A stretch of DNA of 64,000 bases from Spirosoma aerolatum. Lineage in GTDB: Bacteria; Bacteroidota; Bacteroidia; Cytophagales; Spirosomataceae. Under the pieces are notes generated by a model, which ran no database searches, was not told the origin of the DNA, and worked only from the letters and a program-made list of their open reading frames with translations. Shown here piece by piece: positions 1-9,114 of this stretch; the first letter of the stretch is position 1, and each line of letters opens with the position of its first letter. The stretch covers positions 6,023,501 through 6,087,500 of the forward strand of contig NZ_CP020104.1 of NCBI RefSeq assembly GCF_002056795.1, in the 5' to 3' direction. Position numbers and translations under genes: made by a program.

Positions 1-95
1 TTGGCTCAGTAACGCTCTTTTTGATTGCAGCTAAAAAGCTGACAACTGATTTATCCCGATAAGCTGCCAGAACTTTCTTCCTTAACCAACTGACT

Positions 96-1406
96 ATGAA
101 GCGTTACATCTCCATTACCTGGCTGCTATCCTGCCTTCTTTCGTATACCTACACGGCGAAGGGCCAGCCCAAAACTACCGTTTTGACCGAAGCTGCTCCT
201 ACAGCGGGTGGCTTTTCTGCCGATCGACTGGCCCGTCTGGATGCAGGAATGGACGATTGGGTAAAACAGAAATGGGTGAACGGTTCGGTGGTGCTGATCG
301 CCCGGCACGGCAAAATCGTATTCTACAAAGCACACGGGTATAATGATCTAACTAAAAAAGTACCGCTCGACAAGAATGGCATTTTCCGGGTTGCCTCTCA
401 GACCAAAGCGCTTACCTGCGTGTCGGTCATGATGCTTTGGGAAGAAGGTAAATTTTCGCTGGACGATCCGGTTTCCAAATTCATTCCGTCCTTCGCCAAT
501 GCTAAAGTGCTGGCGACCTTCAATCCAAAAGATACTACTTACACCACTGTGCCAGCGAAACGGCCCGTTACTATTCGTGATCTGCTAACGCATACATCGG
601 GTTTAGGCTACCCAGCCATCGGCACACCGGCCGAAAATGCCATTTATGCCAAAAGTAATATGACGGGAGGGGTGGGCGTAAAAGACCAGAAGCTTTCCGA
701 CGCCATGACTCGTCTGGGTAGTCTGCCGCTCTTTTTCCAACCTGGCGAACAATGGCGATACGGCCTGAATATGGATGTATTAGGTTACCTGGTCGAGTTG
801 TGGTCGGGTATGTCGCTGGAAGCGTTTTTCCAGAAACGAATCTGCCAGCCACTGGGTATGAAAGATACCTATTTCAATTTACCGCCCGAAAAAGGCCCGC
901 GACTGGTCAACTTTTTCCTCGGCGACTCCACCGGAACGATCCAAAAGCAGGCATCGGTCTTTGGCGGAGCACTCGACATGAATTATCCGTTACAGAAAAC
1001 GGATTACTTTTCGGGAGGTGGCGGTTTGTCGTCCACTGTTTACGATTATGCCATTTTCCTGCAAATGCTGCTGAATGGTGGCGAGTACAATGGGGTGCGC
1101 CTGCTGGCCCGAAATACGGTACGCCTGATGACCATGAATCAAATCGGTGACCTAAACCCCAACATTGGCGACCATGCCCGCGACAATACATTCGGTTTCG
1201 GTTTTCTGGTCATTTCTGAAAATGGAAGCAAGTTTACCCCCAGCCAGGTAGGTACGTATTCCTGGGGTGGTGTGTTTTCAACATCGTACTGGGTCGATCC
1301 CAAAGAAGATATGCTGGTGTTGATCTACCGACAAATGTGGGGGCCATACGTGTCAAACACCGACAAAGCCTTCAAGCCGTTGGTCTATCAGGCAATTAAT
1401 GATTGA
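96..1406 (+). CDS. Secreted serine hydrolase, class C beta-lactamase/penicillin-binding family
   Basis: A 436-residue protein with an N-terminal signal peptide (about residues 1-23) ending near AKG-Q, so it is exported. The fold family is the beta-lactamase class C/esterase EstB group. Visible motifs are the nucleophile motif S101-Q-T-K104 and the Tyr-x-Asn motif Y222-G-L-N225. The length fits the family. Such enzymes in Bacteroidota act as esterases, D-amino-acid peptidases or peptidoglycan-related hydrolases; true beta-lactam resistance is not implied. It stands alone: the downstream neighbour is convergent and a long hairpin separates them. The family is sure, the substrate unknown. Confidence 0.88.
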   Translation: MKRYISITWLLSCLLSYTYTAKGQPKTTVLTEAAPTAGGFSADRLARLDAGMDDWVKQKWVNGSVVLIARHGKIVFYKAHGYNDLTKKVPLDKNGIFRVASQTKALTCVSVMMLWEEGKFSLDDPVSKFIPSFANAKVLATFNPKDTTYTTVPAKRPVTIRDLLTHTSGLGYPAIGTPAENAIYAKSNMTGGVGVKDQKLSDAMTRLGSLPLFFQPGEQWRYGLNMDVLGYLVELWSGMSLEAFFQKRICQPLGMKDTYFNLPPEKGPRLVNFFLGDSTGTIQKQASVFGGALDMNYPLQKTDYFSGGGGLSSTVYDYAIFLQMLLNGGEYNGVRLLARNTVRLMTMNQIGDLNPNIGDHARDNTFGFGFLVISENGSKFTPSQVGTYSWGGVFSTSYWVDPKEDMLVLIYRQMWGPYVSNTDKAFKPLVYQAIND

Positions 1407-1445
1407 TAGAAGCTAAGCAAATCATTGAAAATAGATTAGGTTGAT

Positions 1446-1519
1446 TTTTGTCATCCCGACGCAGGAGGGATCTCAAGTGTCGGAAAATTCGAGATCCCTC
1501 CTGCGTCGGGATAACAAAA
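1446..1519. repeat. Long intergenic hairpin, REP-like family A
   Basis: Two 29-nt arms (1446-1474 and 1491-1519) pair with one mismatch around a 16-nt loop. It lies between two convergent genes, where it can act as a bidirectional terminator because the arms start and end in T and A runs. The arm sequence is similar to the hairpin at 6461-6561, with changes on both arms that keep pairing, so it looks like a dispersed palindromic element and not only a terminator. Confidence 0.8.
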
Positions 1520-1564
1520 AATCGAATCCAAATAATCTAAACTACTCTATATTGAACACTTGTA

Positions 1565-2692
1565 CTACTTCACATTCACTGGTGCGCCATCGCGGATTTC
1601 TTCGCTGGCAGTCGTTACGAGTTGATCGCCTTCGTTCAGATCGCCGAAGATTTCGATTTTATTATCGGCCTCAAGTCCTTTTTTAACCGGAACCCACTCC
1701 GATTTTCCTTCCTTTACCCGAATCACAAAGACACCCGTTGTGGAGTTGACCAGCGCGGCTTTCGGAACAATAAATGTATTGCTCTGCGTAGGTAGGGGAA
1801 GCGTCACTTCGGCCACCATACCAGGCAAGAGCTTTTTGTCGTTGTTGATCACATCGACCTCTACCCGCTCCGAACGCAACCGCTTGTCCAACGCGCCCGA
1901 TAGCCGTTTGATTTTCCCCGTAAATGTGCGGTTCGGAAACGTTTTGACCGTAAAGCTCACCTCGCTTCCCGCATGCACATAACCCGTGTAGGCCTCGGGC
2001 ACAGCCACGACCAGACGAAGGCGTTTCTGCTCGGTCAGTACAAATAGCGGGAATTCCGACCCTTTACCGGCGGGGCCAATGTAAGCCCCCGTACTGGCAT
2101 TACGTGCGCTGATGATGCCATCGAACGGAGCCCGGATAGCCAGGTAGTTTTTGAGAGTCGCCACTTCCCGATAGGCAGATTTAGCGGCCTCCAGTTGCGC
2201 CAGGTCGGCATTCCGTTTAGCAAGTGCCTGATCAACATCGTTTTTCGAGACGGCGCCTGAAAACTTACTAGCTTCCAATACCCGTTCGTAATTGGCTTTG
2301 CTGGCAATCGAAAGAGCTTCCTGGGCTTTGAGTTTCGAGTCGGCAGAGGCCAGTTGGGCACTCAGTTCAGGCGCTTCGGCCTGTGCCAGCAACTGCCCTT
2401 CGCGCACTTCAGAGCCCACATCGGCATTAAGCGTTTTGATAAACCCACTCACTTTAGCGTAGATATCCACATCCCGATACGCGATCAGTTCGCCCGGAAT
2501 GTTTAGCGAGGAAGCCAGTTTGCCTTTGGTTAACGAAAATACTTCAGTGGGCGCCGGAGCGGTTACCGAATCGGCTTCGGCTTCTTCTTTTTCAGCTTTG
2601 TTTTCGGACGAATGGCATTGAGTGAATAAACTGACCAGCAGCAAACCACTGGCTAAGGCAACCAAATTACGGACTGAGATTCGACGGTGCAT
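1565..2692 (-). CDS. RND efflux periplasmic adaptor (membrane fusion protein), lipoprotein
   Basis: A 375-residue HlyD/AcrA-type adaptor that would bridge the inner-membrane RND pump to an outer-membrane channel. The N-terminus carries a lipoprotein signal with lipobox ending L-F-T-Q-C26, followed by an acidic linker. The rest shows the usual order: biotinyl-lipoyl half (VDIYAKVSGFI), alpha-helical hairpin rich in Ala/Gln/Glu (about 105-175), second lipoyl half (IRAPFDGIIS), beta barrel and membrane-proximal domain. It lies 54 bp downstream of the pump gene on the same strand, so the two are probably one transcript. No TolC-like gene is adjacent. Confidence 0.93.
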   Translation of the reverse strand: MHRRISVRNLVALASGLLLVSLFTQCHSSENKAEKEEAEADSVTAPAPTEVFSLTKGKLASSLNIPGELIAYRDVDIYAKVSGFIKTLNADVGSEVREGQLLAQAEAPELSAQLASADSKLKAQEALSIASKANYERVLEASKFSGAVSKNDVDQALAKRNADLAQLEAAKSAYREVATLKNYLAIRAPFDGIISARNASTGAYIGPAGKGSEFPLFVLTEQKRLRLVVAVPEAYTGYVHAGSEVSFTVKTFPNRTFTGKIKRLSGALDKRLRSERVEVDVINNDKKLLPGMVAEVTLPLPTQSNTFIVPKAALVNSTTGVFVIRVKEGKSEWVPVKKGLEADNKIEIFGDLNEGDQLVTTASEEIRDGAPVNVK

Positions 2693-2746
2693 GTCAATTA
2701 ATTGTTACAAAACGGGAAACCGTTTCGATAGAATGAACGAAAGGGT

Positions 2747-5700
2747 TTAATTCAGTAAATCCGCATTCGTATAGTACTTACTCTCTTTATCTTCTGGATC
2801 GAGCGAGACCGATTCGGTGGATGTTTTTTCCTGTACCCAGGCAAAGGCCAGCGGCAGAATAAACAGGGCGGCAAAGGTCGAGGCAATCAGTCCACCGATC
2901 ACCGCACGACCCAGCGGAGCGGCTTGTGAACCACCCTCGCCTAAGCCGGACGCCATCGGAATCATACCGACCACCATCGCCACGCTGGTCATCAGAATGG
3001 GCCTAATCCGAATCGAAGCTGCTTCCCGCGCCGATAGCAGCGCATTGCCGTTCCGCATCCGAAGTTCTTCGGCATTGGTGACCATCAGAACGGCGTTGGA
3101 AATGGATACCCCCACCGACATAATCATGCCCATGTACGATTGCAGGTTGAGCGTTGAGCCGGTCAGCATCAGCAAAATCAGCGAGCCAACCAGTACGGCA
3201 GGCACCGTACATAACACCACCAGCGAGACCTTGAACGATTGGAAGTTGGCCGCCAGCATCAGGAAGATAACGACAATGGCTGTCAGCAGACCCGTTTGCA
3301 GACTGTCGAGTGTATCGATCAGCACCTGTGTCAGCCCCTGCATTTTTATGGTTAAGCCACGCGGTAATTCGCCCAGCGAATCGATGGCTTTTTGCACGTC
3401 GCGAGCGGCTGTTCCTAAGTCAATATCATTCAGATTGGCTGTGACCGACAGCACCGGAATCGCGCCAATATTATCGTTTTCACCATACGAAGTGCCTTTC
3501 TGTAAGGTAGCTACATCGCTCAGCACCGGCCGGTTGGCATTCGGTAATACCGGAATTTCGCCCAGGTCATTCACACTCGTCATTCGGTTTTCGGGCACCT
3601 GAACCTGTACAGTATACGTCTGGCTGGATTTGGGGTCGATCCAGACACTTTTCTCGGTATAACGCGACGACGACGTAGCGGCAATCAACGACCGCGAAAT
3701 GGCCGAAATATCGGTGCCTAGCTGAGCGGCCCGTGTTCGGTCGATATTCACGTTAATAGTCGGGTATTTGGTGGCCTGCCCAATCTGAACATCCCGGAGG
3801 TAGCGGATTTTATTCAGCTTCGCAATGACCTTATTAGCATACTCTTCATTCTGTTTTTTGTTTTTGCCCGACAGCTTGACCTCGATGGGCGTAGGCGACC
3901 CCTGGCTCAGAATCTTATCCGTCAACTCAATTGGCTCGAACGACAGCTTGACATCGGGCAAAGCCTGCTTCATGCTCGCCCGGAATTTATCTTTCAGCTC
4001 GTCCAGATCGACATCATAGTCTTCGTTCAGACTCACCTGCAAAACGCCTTCCTGCGGCCCCGCCATAAACAGGTAAATCGGGCTGGTCGAGAACTGAGCG
4101 CCGTGCATACCGACCATCGCCGAGGTGATTTCAATATTGTCTTTGCCAACCATCCTCTTCAATACATCGATGGTTTTCAGCATGGTTGCTTCGGTTTTTT
4201 CGAGCCGCGTACCATCCGGATTCCGCAATCGAACCTGAAACTGATGCCCGGCTACTTTGGGCAATACATCCCGCCCGATGTTCGTGATGAGCAGCACCAC
4301 AATGGCCATAGAACCCAACACATACGTGCTTACAATCACTTTCCGATACGGTAGAATTCGGCGAATGAATCGGGTGAATCGGCTGCGTAATCGTTCAAAA
4401 TAGCTGATCTTACCATCGTTATTCAAATCTTCCCGTTCGGCCAGTGCCTCTTTCGATCGCAACAGCGCTTCTTTTTCGTAGTGCCCATTCCCGTTTGTTG
4501 CAACAACTGCGTGTTTAAATTTGAATAGTTTCCGGCCTTTTCGTTTCGGAGCTTTGCCATTGCTGACGTGCGTGTGCTCCTTCATCATCCAGTTGGCCAG
4601 AACAGGCACCAGCGTTTGGGCCATCAGGTACGATGTGATCATTGAAAAACCAATGGCCAATGCCAACGGTAGGAACAACGCGCCGGGTATGCCCGTCATG
4701 GTAAAGGCCGGGGCAAATACGGCCAGAATACAGAACAGAATCAGGAGTTTCGAGAAGGCAATTTCTTTACAGGCATCCCAGATCGCCAGGGCTTTCGGTT
4801 TGCCCATGTCCATATGCTGGTGAATATTCTCGATGGTTACCGTACTTTCATCGACCAGAATCCCGATGGCCAGCGACAGACCACTCAGGGTCATGATGTT
4901 GATCGTTTGCCCAAATAGCGACAGGAACAATACCCCGGAAATGATACAGGTCGGAATGGTGATAATAACGATTAACGCCCCCCGTACATCGCCTAGGAAC
5001 AGGAGTACCATCAGGCCCGTCAGAATAGCCCCAATAGCTCCTTCAGTCATAAGACTCTCGACCGCGTTGATGACATAGACTGACTGATCGAATGTATAGG
5101 TCAATTTCACATCTTCGGGTAGCAAGGCCTGGAAACGGGGCAGGGCCGCTTTCAGATTCTGAACCACTTCCCAGGTTGAGGCATCAGCCGATTTGGTAAT
5201 AGGCAGATAAACCGATCGCTTGCCATTGACCAGCACATAGCCCTGCGTGATGTCGGCCCCATCTTCGATCGTGGCTACGTCTTTCAGGTACAGGTTTTGT
5301 ACGGTGCCCGTATAGAGCGGAATATTACCAAAATCCTCGATGTTCCGAACCGTGGTGTTAGCTGGTGTGAAGTAGTTGTAATCGCCAATCCGAACGTTTC
5401 CCGCCGGAGTAGCCGTGTTGTTGATGCGTAGGGCCGCTACCAACTGATCGGGTGTAAGGTTATGCGCCCGCAGCAGTTCGGGATCGGCTTTGATGACAAT
5501 CGAGCGGGCATTTCCGCCAAAGGGCGCAGGCGATACCAGCCCCGGCACCGATGTAAACCCCGACCGGATATACACGTTGGCCAAATCCTGGAGTTCGTTG
5601 TTGGTTCGTTTGGGGCTACTTAATACCAACTGCCCTACGGGTAGCGTAGAGGCATCGAACCGGAGGATAAAAGGCGGTTGTGACCCCGGTGGAAAACTCG

Positions 5701-6049
5701 ACTGGGCCCGGTTCGAATAGGCCGATACCTCGGCAGCCGCCTGAGCCATGTTGGTTCCTTCGTAGAAGGACAGTTTCAGCAGTGTAATCCCCTGAATGTT
5801 TTTGGTTTCGATACTTTTTACGCCCGATACATAGAGTAGCAGGTTGACGTACTGTTTGCCGAAAAACGACTCCATCTGGTCGGGTGTGTAGCCGCCAAAG
5901 GGTTGAGAAATGTAAATAACGGGCAGGTTCAGATTGGGGAAAATATCAATCTTGATCGTACGTACGGCCCCAATACCAAAGTAAAACAGACTGGCAACAA
6001 TCACCAGAATGGAGATCGGTTTCCGTAACGCAGCGCGAATTAAATCCAT
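2747..6049 (-). CDS. RND efflux transporter permease (AcrB/CzcA-like)
   Basis: An 1100-residue proton-driven RND pump of the inner membrane. It begins at the first transmembrane helix (MDLIRAALRKPISILVIV) and shows the two large periplasmic loops and about 12 membrane helices typical of the family. TM4 carries G-I-L-V-D-E, so the usual Asp-Asp proton relay pair appears as Asp-Glu. The cytoplasmic linker between the two halves (about 495-565) is long, highly basic and holds a complete EF-hand-type loop at residues 541-552 (D-x-N-x-D-G-x-I-x-x-x-E), which is unusual for this family. It is the first gene of a pump-adaptor pair. The substrate cannot be read from the sequence. Confidence 0.93.
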   Translation of the reverse strand: MDLIRAALRKPISILVIVASLFYFGIGAVRTIKIDIFPNLNLPVIYISQPFGGYTPDQMESFFGKQYVNLLLYVSGVKSIETKNIQGITLLKLSFYEGTNMAQAAAEVSAYSNRAQSSFPPGSQPPFILRFDASTLPVGQLVLSSPKRTNNELQDLANVYIRSGFTSVPGLVSPAPFGGNARSIVIKADPELLRAHNLTPDQLVAALRINNTATPAGNVRIGDYNYFTPANTTVRNIEDFGNIPLYTGTVQNLYLKDVATIEDGADITQGYVLVNGKRSVYLPITKSADASTWEVVQNLKAALPRFQALLPEDVKLTYTFDQSVYVINAVESLMTEGAIGAILTGLMVLLFLGDVRGALIVIITIPTCIISGVLFLSLFGQTINIMTLSGLSLAIGILVDESTVTIENIHQHMDMGKPKALAIWDACKEIAFSKLLILFCILAVFAPAFTMTGIPGALFLPLALAIGFSMITSYLMAQTLVPVLANWMMKEHTHVSNGKAPKRKGRKLFKFKHAVVATNGNGHYEKEALLRSKEALAEREDLNNDGKISYFERLRSRFTRFIRRILPYRKVIVSTYVLGSMAIVVLLITNIGRDVLPKVAGHQFQVRLRNPDGTRLEKTEATMLKTIDVLKRMVGKDNIEITSAMVGMHGAQFSTSPIYLFMAGPQEGVLQVSLNEDYDVDLDELKDKFRASMKQALPDVKLSFEPIELTDKILSQGSPTPIEVKLSGKNKKQNEEYANKVIAKLNKIRYLRDVQIGQATKYPTINVNIDRTRAAQLGTDISAISRSLIAATSSSRYTEKSVWIDPKSSQTYTVQVQVPENRMTSVNDLGEIPVLPNANRPVLSDVATLQKGTSYGENDNIGAIPVLSVTANLNDIDLGTAARDVQKAIDSLGELPRGLTIKMQGLTQVLIDTLDSLQTGLLTAIVVIFLMLAANFQSFKVSLVVLCTVPAVLVGSLILLMLTGSTLNLQSYMGMIMSVGVSISNAVLMVTNAEELRMRNGNALLSAREAASIRIRPILMTSVAMVVGMIPMASGLGEGGSQAAPLGRAVIGGLIASTFAALFILPLAFAWVQEKTSTESVSLDPEDKESKYYTNADLLN

Positions 6050-6460
6050 AGTCTATTAAAATATTCTTAAATACAGACACCATCTCGTTTCATCCACCAT
6101 TCTGGACTTTACTAACGAACCGATTGCTGCCTGATTTGACTAAAAGTCAATTTTTTCCACGATCTATCCCATACAAAGAATAGTACTCTTAAAGGTAGTG
6201 AATTTGGGGGTGAAATTTAATCATCTGACACGTCGCCATTTTTAACCATTTGCAAAACAATGTCGAACACAAGAGACTGAATTACAGCATCTACATAAGT
6301 AAAAACACCTACACTCCTTGCCTTATTTTATGTTTAGCGAAGAGGCTTAAATCCTGTTTAAACGTTTACAAATTTCCCTACAATAACTGTGTTTTTGTCC
6401 TCTTGAGGAACGACAAAATCATCATCAAGAAGCTGTTTAAATGTTTAAAGAAAATCAAAA

Positions 6461-6561
6461 TTGGGTGTTTTTGTCATGCTGACGAAGGTAGCATCTTCGG
6501 TAGAAGCATTCTTGTAGCTATCGAAGATGCTTCCTTCGTTAGCATGACAAAAAAGCCCCAA
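6461..6561. repeat. Long imperfect intergenic hairpin, REP-like family A
   Basis: Arms 6461-6499 and 6522-6561 pair over roughly 39 nt with a few mismatches. The core GTCATGCTGACGAAGG resembles GTCATCCCGACGCAGG in the hairpin at 1446-1519, with matching changes on the opposite arms. The loop itself contains a partial copy of the arm (GAAGCATTCTTG). It sits about 340 bp upstream of the sigma factor gene and no gene ends beside it, so a plain terminator role is less likely here. Confidence 0.7.
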
Positions 6562-6735
6562 TTTCTGGCCCGAGCAGAAAAGTTTAAACAGCTTCCATAT
6601 TAAAGGTCTTCTAAAAAGTCTGTTGCTTCCCGGTTAATTACCAATCCAGTTCGCACTATACGATAAACCATTGCAAAATACCCTTGACTGTAAATTTATA
6701 TTCTACCAGAAAAGACTATAAACAAATAATATTTC

Positions 6736-6743
6736 TATATTTG
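6736..6743 (+). promoter_or_regulatory. Candidate Bacteroidota -7 box (TATATTTG)
   Basis: Matches the TAnnTTTG consensus of Bacteroidota housekeeping promoters and points at the ECF sigma gene at 6901. No clear TTTG at the -33 position was found and the leader would be about 150 nt, so support is weak. Confidence 0.3.
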
Positions 6744-6900
6744 ACTAAATCACATAATATAATTTTTAAAACATCGGTGATTTTATTGGACTTCTACAAG
6801 ACGCTTTTTTTTGCTGGCATTCTTCCCGACTTATGCTGGTCTGCACCTCCCTATACACTTGCGCTAACCGTTTTTACCAACAACTAACTCGCTCACTGTA

Positions 6901-7515
6901 ATGACGTTTCCCAATGAGAACTTTTTACTAAACCGCATGTCGACAGGTGATGAAAAAGCATTCCGTAAACTGTACGATTTTTACCGGCCCGATCTGTATC
7001 GCTTCGTGTTTAAGTTCATCAAATCCAATGAGCTGTCGAACGACATCTGCCAGGAAGTATTCATGAAAATCTGGGAAGACAGATGGGCCATACAGGAAGT
7101 TAGCTCGTTTAAATCGTATCTATTTACAGTCACTAAAAATCACACATTCAACATGCTGAAACGCGCGGCTGTTGAAGATCGGATCAAGGGTGAAGTTTTA
7201 CGGAATTACACTGTCTCAAAAAACGATACGGAAGAAAGTCTGCAAGCCAGGGAATACCAGCAGTTTTTGCAGCGGGTACTGGATACGTTGCCCCCGCAGA
7301 GTCGGGAAGTTTTCAAGCTGTGCCGGCAACAGGAAAAGAGTTATGACGAAGCTGCACAGATTTTAGGCATATCGAGTAGTGCTATCAAAAAGCACATGGT
7401 GCGGTCGATGAAAGTGCTTAGGTTCGCGGTTGAAAAAGATATGGGTATCGCCTTCAGTGTTTTTATGCAACTACTGGCGCAATCGGGCGATTGGCTGCCT
7501 GTGCTTGAGGCCTAA
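6901..7515 (+). CDS. ECF-type RNA polymerase sigma factor, Bacteroidota family
   Basis: A 204-residue extracytoplasmic-function sigma factor. Region 2 is seen at about 25-95 (FRKLYDFYRPDLYRFVFKFI, then the D-I-C-Q-E-V-F segment and F-K-S-Y-L-F) and region 4 at about 125-180 (LPPQSREVFKLC followed by a helix-turn-helix, S-Y-D-E-A-A-Q-I-L-G-I-S). In this phylum these usually pair with a FecR-type anti-sigma factor and a SusC-like receptor. Here the next gene, 139 bp downstream, is an unrelated membrane protein and no anti-sigma gene is adjacent, so it is an orphan in this window. Confidence 0.9.
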   Translation: MTFPNENFLLNRMSTGDEKAFRKLYDFYRPDLYRFVFKFIKSNELSNDICQEVFMKIWEDRWAIQEVSSFKSYLFTVTKNHTFNMLKRAAVEDRIKGEVLRNYTVSKNDTEESLQAREYQQFLQRVLDTLPPQSREVFKLCRQQEKSYDEAAQILGISSSAIKKHMVRSMKVLRFAVEKDMGIAFSVFMQLLAQSGDWLPVLEA

Positions 7516-7654
7516 GCCGTTGCCTCATATCGGCGAAGCAGGGTAGAAGTTAAGGGATTACTTCAGCCGTAGAGTTCCCGGCAATAGCCTGTTCGCAGCG
7601 AAGTCTGGTATATCAGGAAACTATTCCTATATCCTTACTTAGCTGTGTCTCCGC

Positions 7655-8962
7655 ATGGGAAACAAATCTATTTCTTTTGCTATGCTCGTGGTGGGTCTGT
7701 CGCTCGGAACCGCCTGGGCCATTCGCGGGCAATTTGGGCATGAATACGGTGCCGCCTGGGCGGGCGCTATTGGTTCTCTGAGTGTTCTGCTGGTGGCGAA
7801 ACGGACTGATTGGTACGCCCGTTTTTTTGCGGTCACGCTGGCGGGCGCTATTGGCTGGGGGATTGGTGGGCTGGCGAGCTATGGTATTGTGGTAGGCTAT
7901 GGCCGCGATACCGAATTCATTAATGTGTTCTACGGGCTAAGCATGCTATTTGTGATTGGTGGCTTGTATGGATTTATAGGCGGTGGCCTGTTTGGCCTCG
8001 CCCTGACCGACTCGCCCACCAAGCCGGTAAAATGGCACGAGGTGATTGTCGAAATGGTGGTTGGCGGGGCGTTGTTCTACTTCTTCCTGATCGAAGAATT
8101 CGACTGGCGAATGACACCCCCTCGTTCCGAAATGTGGGCCGTTTGCTTTGGGGCTGCTGTAGCCCTGACCTGGTATCTGGTGCGTCACCGATACGATTCG
8201 GCTTTACGGGTTGCTGTGTTCGCGGGTTTAGGCGGGGGCTTCGGTTTTGCTTTCGGTAATTTCCTACAGGTACTCGGCAATCTGACCGATATCAAATTCA
8301 ATTTCTGGAATGTCATGGAGTATTCGCTGGGCTTTTTCGGTGGCCTGGGTATGGCCTATGGCACCCTAACTTCTGAATGGGAGTCGAACGAACCGACTCA
8401 ACCTAAACGCCAGATCTGGTTTCCGTTGTTGATGGTCATGCTGGTGATTCCGTACATTGTATGGCAGCAATCGTTTGAACTAGAACGCCTTCAGGACATT
8501 TTTAGCAAGATCGACGTATCGCCCGACAGTCCGGTTATTGGTACGGTTCAATTGGTTTCGCTGGGTATGGTTCTCGGTATGACCGGCTGGTGCTGGCTTC
8601 GATTTTACCAGAACAAAGCCAACCCGGCCTCGTACTCAGAAAATGAAGTTTTTGTCCTCTTTTTAAGCTTATGGGGCCTGTATATTTTGTTTAGTCTGTT
8701 CATCACGGGGGCATTTATGAGCGGCTATCGCATTGAGCAATACTTGTATATCGTCAATTGGCTGTTGGTCGCCTTCCTGATTGGAAAAGCCTATCCCGTT
8801 TTCACACCCAGCCGTTTAGCCCCTAAACAATGGGCGATCAATTTTGGGATTGTCCTTGTCTTTTTCGCGCTACTTACGAGTGTGCTTATTCATTCGCACG
8901 GTGAGTTGAAAGGCTCACATAAACGCTTTGGCGCTCCTCCACCTGCCGAAGAGTCACAATAG
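7655..8962 (+). CDS. Multi-pass membrane protein, unrecognised
   Basis: A 435-residue protein that is hydrophobic along most of its length, with roughly a dozen predicted membrane segments rich in Gly and aromatic residues. The N-terminus holds a conserved-looking stretch (W-A-I-R-G-Q-F-G-H-E-Y-G-A-A-W-A-G-A) in the first loop. The C-terminal tail is short, polar and ends in Pro/Glu. I do not recognise the family. It may be cotranscribed with the sigma gene upstream, though the 139-bp gap leaves this open. A strong hairpin begins 22 bp after its stop. Confidence 0.75.
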   Translation: MGNKSISFAMLVVGLSLGTAWAIRGQFGHEYGAAWAGAIGSLSVLLVAKRTDWYARFFAVTLAGAIGWGIGGLASYGIVVGYGRDTEFINVFYGLSMLFVIGGLYGFIGGGLFGLALTDSPTKPVKWHEVIVEMVVGGALFYFFLIEEFDWRMTPPRSEMWAVCFGAAVALTWYLVRHRYDSALRVAVFAGLGGGFGFAFGNFLQVLGNLTDIKFNFWNVMEYSLGFFGGLGMAYGTLTSEWESNEPTQPKRQIWFPLLMVMLVIPYIVWQQSFELERLQDIFSKIDVSPDSPVIGTVQLVSLGMVLGMTGWCWLRFYQNKANPASYSENEVFVLFLSLWGLYILFSLFITGAFMSGYRIEQYLYIVNWLLVAFLIGKAYPVFTPSRLAPKQWAINFGIVLVFFALLTSVLIHSHGELKGSHKRFGAPPPAEESQ

Positions 8963-8983
8963 TAAGAATACCTGAAAGGTCAC

Positions 8984-9048
8984 TAGCACCGCAAGGACGC
9001 GAAGGCGCTAAGAACTATTCCTTGCGCCTTCGCGTCCTTGCGGTGCTA
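8984..9048. repeat. Long perfect intergenic hairpin, family B
   Basis: Arms 8984-9008 and 9024-9048 pair perfectly over 25 bp, followed by a loop that can extend pairing. It lies between convergent genes and can end transcription from both sides. The core ACCGCAAGGACGC is shared exactly with the hairpin at 26382-26452, so the two are members of one dispersed palindromic family. Confidence 0.8.
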
Positions 9049-9114
9049 TTTATCCCCCTGACGGGGCCATACATATCCCCTACTCGCTGTCTATTAACAA
9101 ATTAATAACTGATT

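Larger units (their letters stand above)
6050..6900. other. AT-rich intergenic region between divergent RND and sigma genes
   Basis: About 850 bp without a credible gene. Short open frames here lack any recognisable content and run across the hairpin. It holds a 6-bp perfect palindrome at 6136-6150 (TTGACT-AAA-AGTCAA), about 90 bp upstream of the RND start, which could be a repressor operator or a small terminator. It also holds the long hairpin at 6461-6561 and a candidate promoter at 6736. Confidence 0.6.

Noticed and set aside
6250..6603. A 117-codon plus-strand frame in the intergenic region
   Set aside because: It runs through the long hairpin and its composition (many Lys, Asn, Cys) does not look like a maintained protein.
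8984..9048. Long hairpins considered as CRISPR repeats or tRNA genes
   Set aside because: They are single inverted repeats without spacers, and none forms a cloverleaf.
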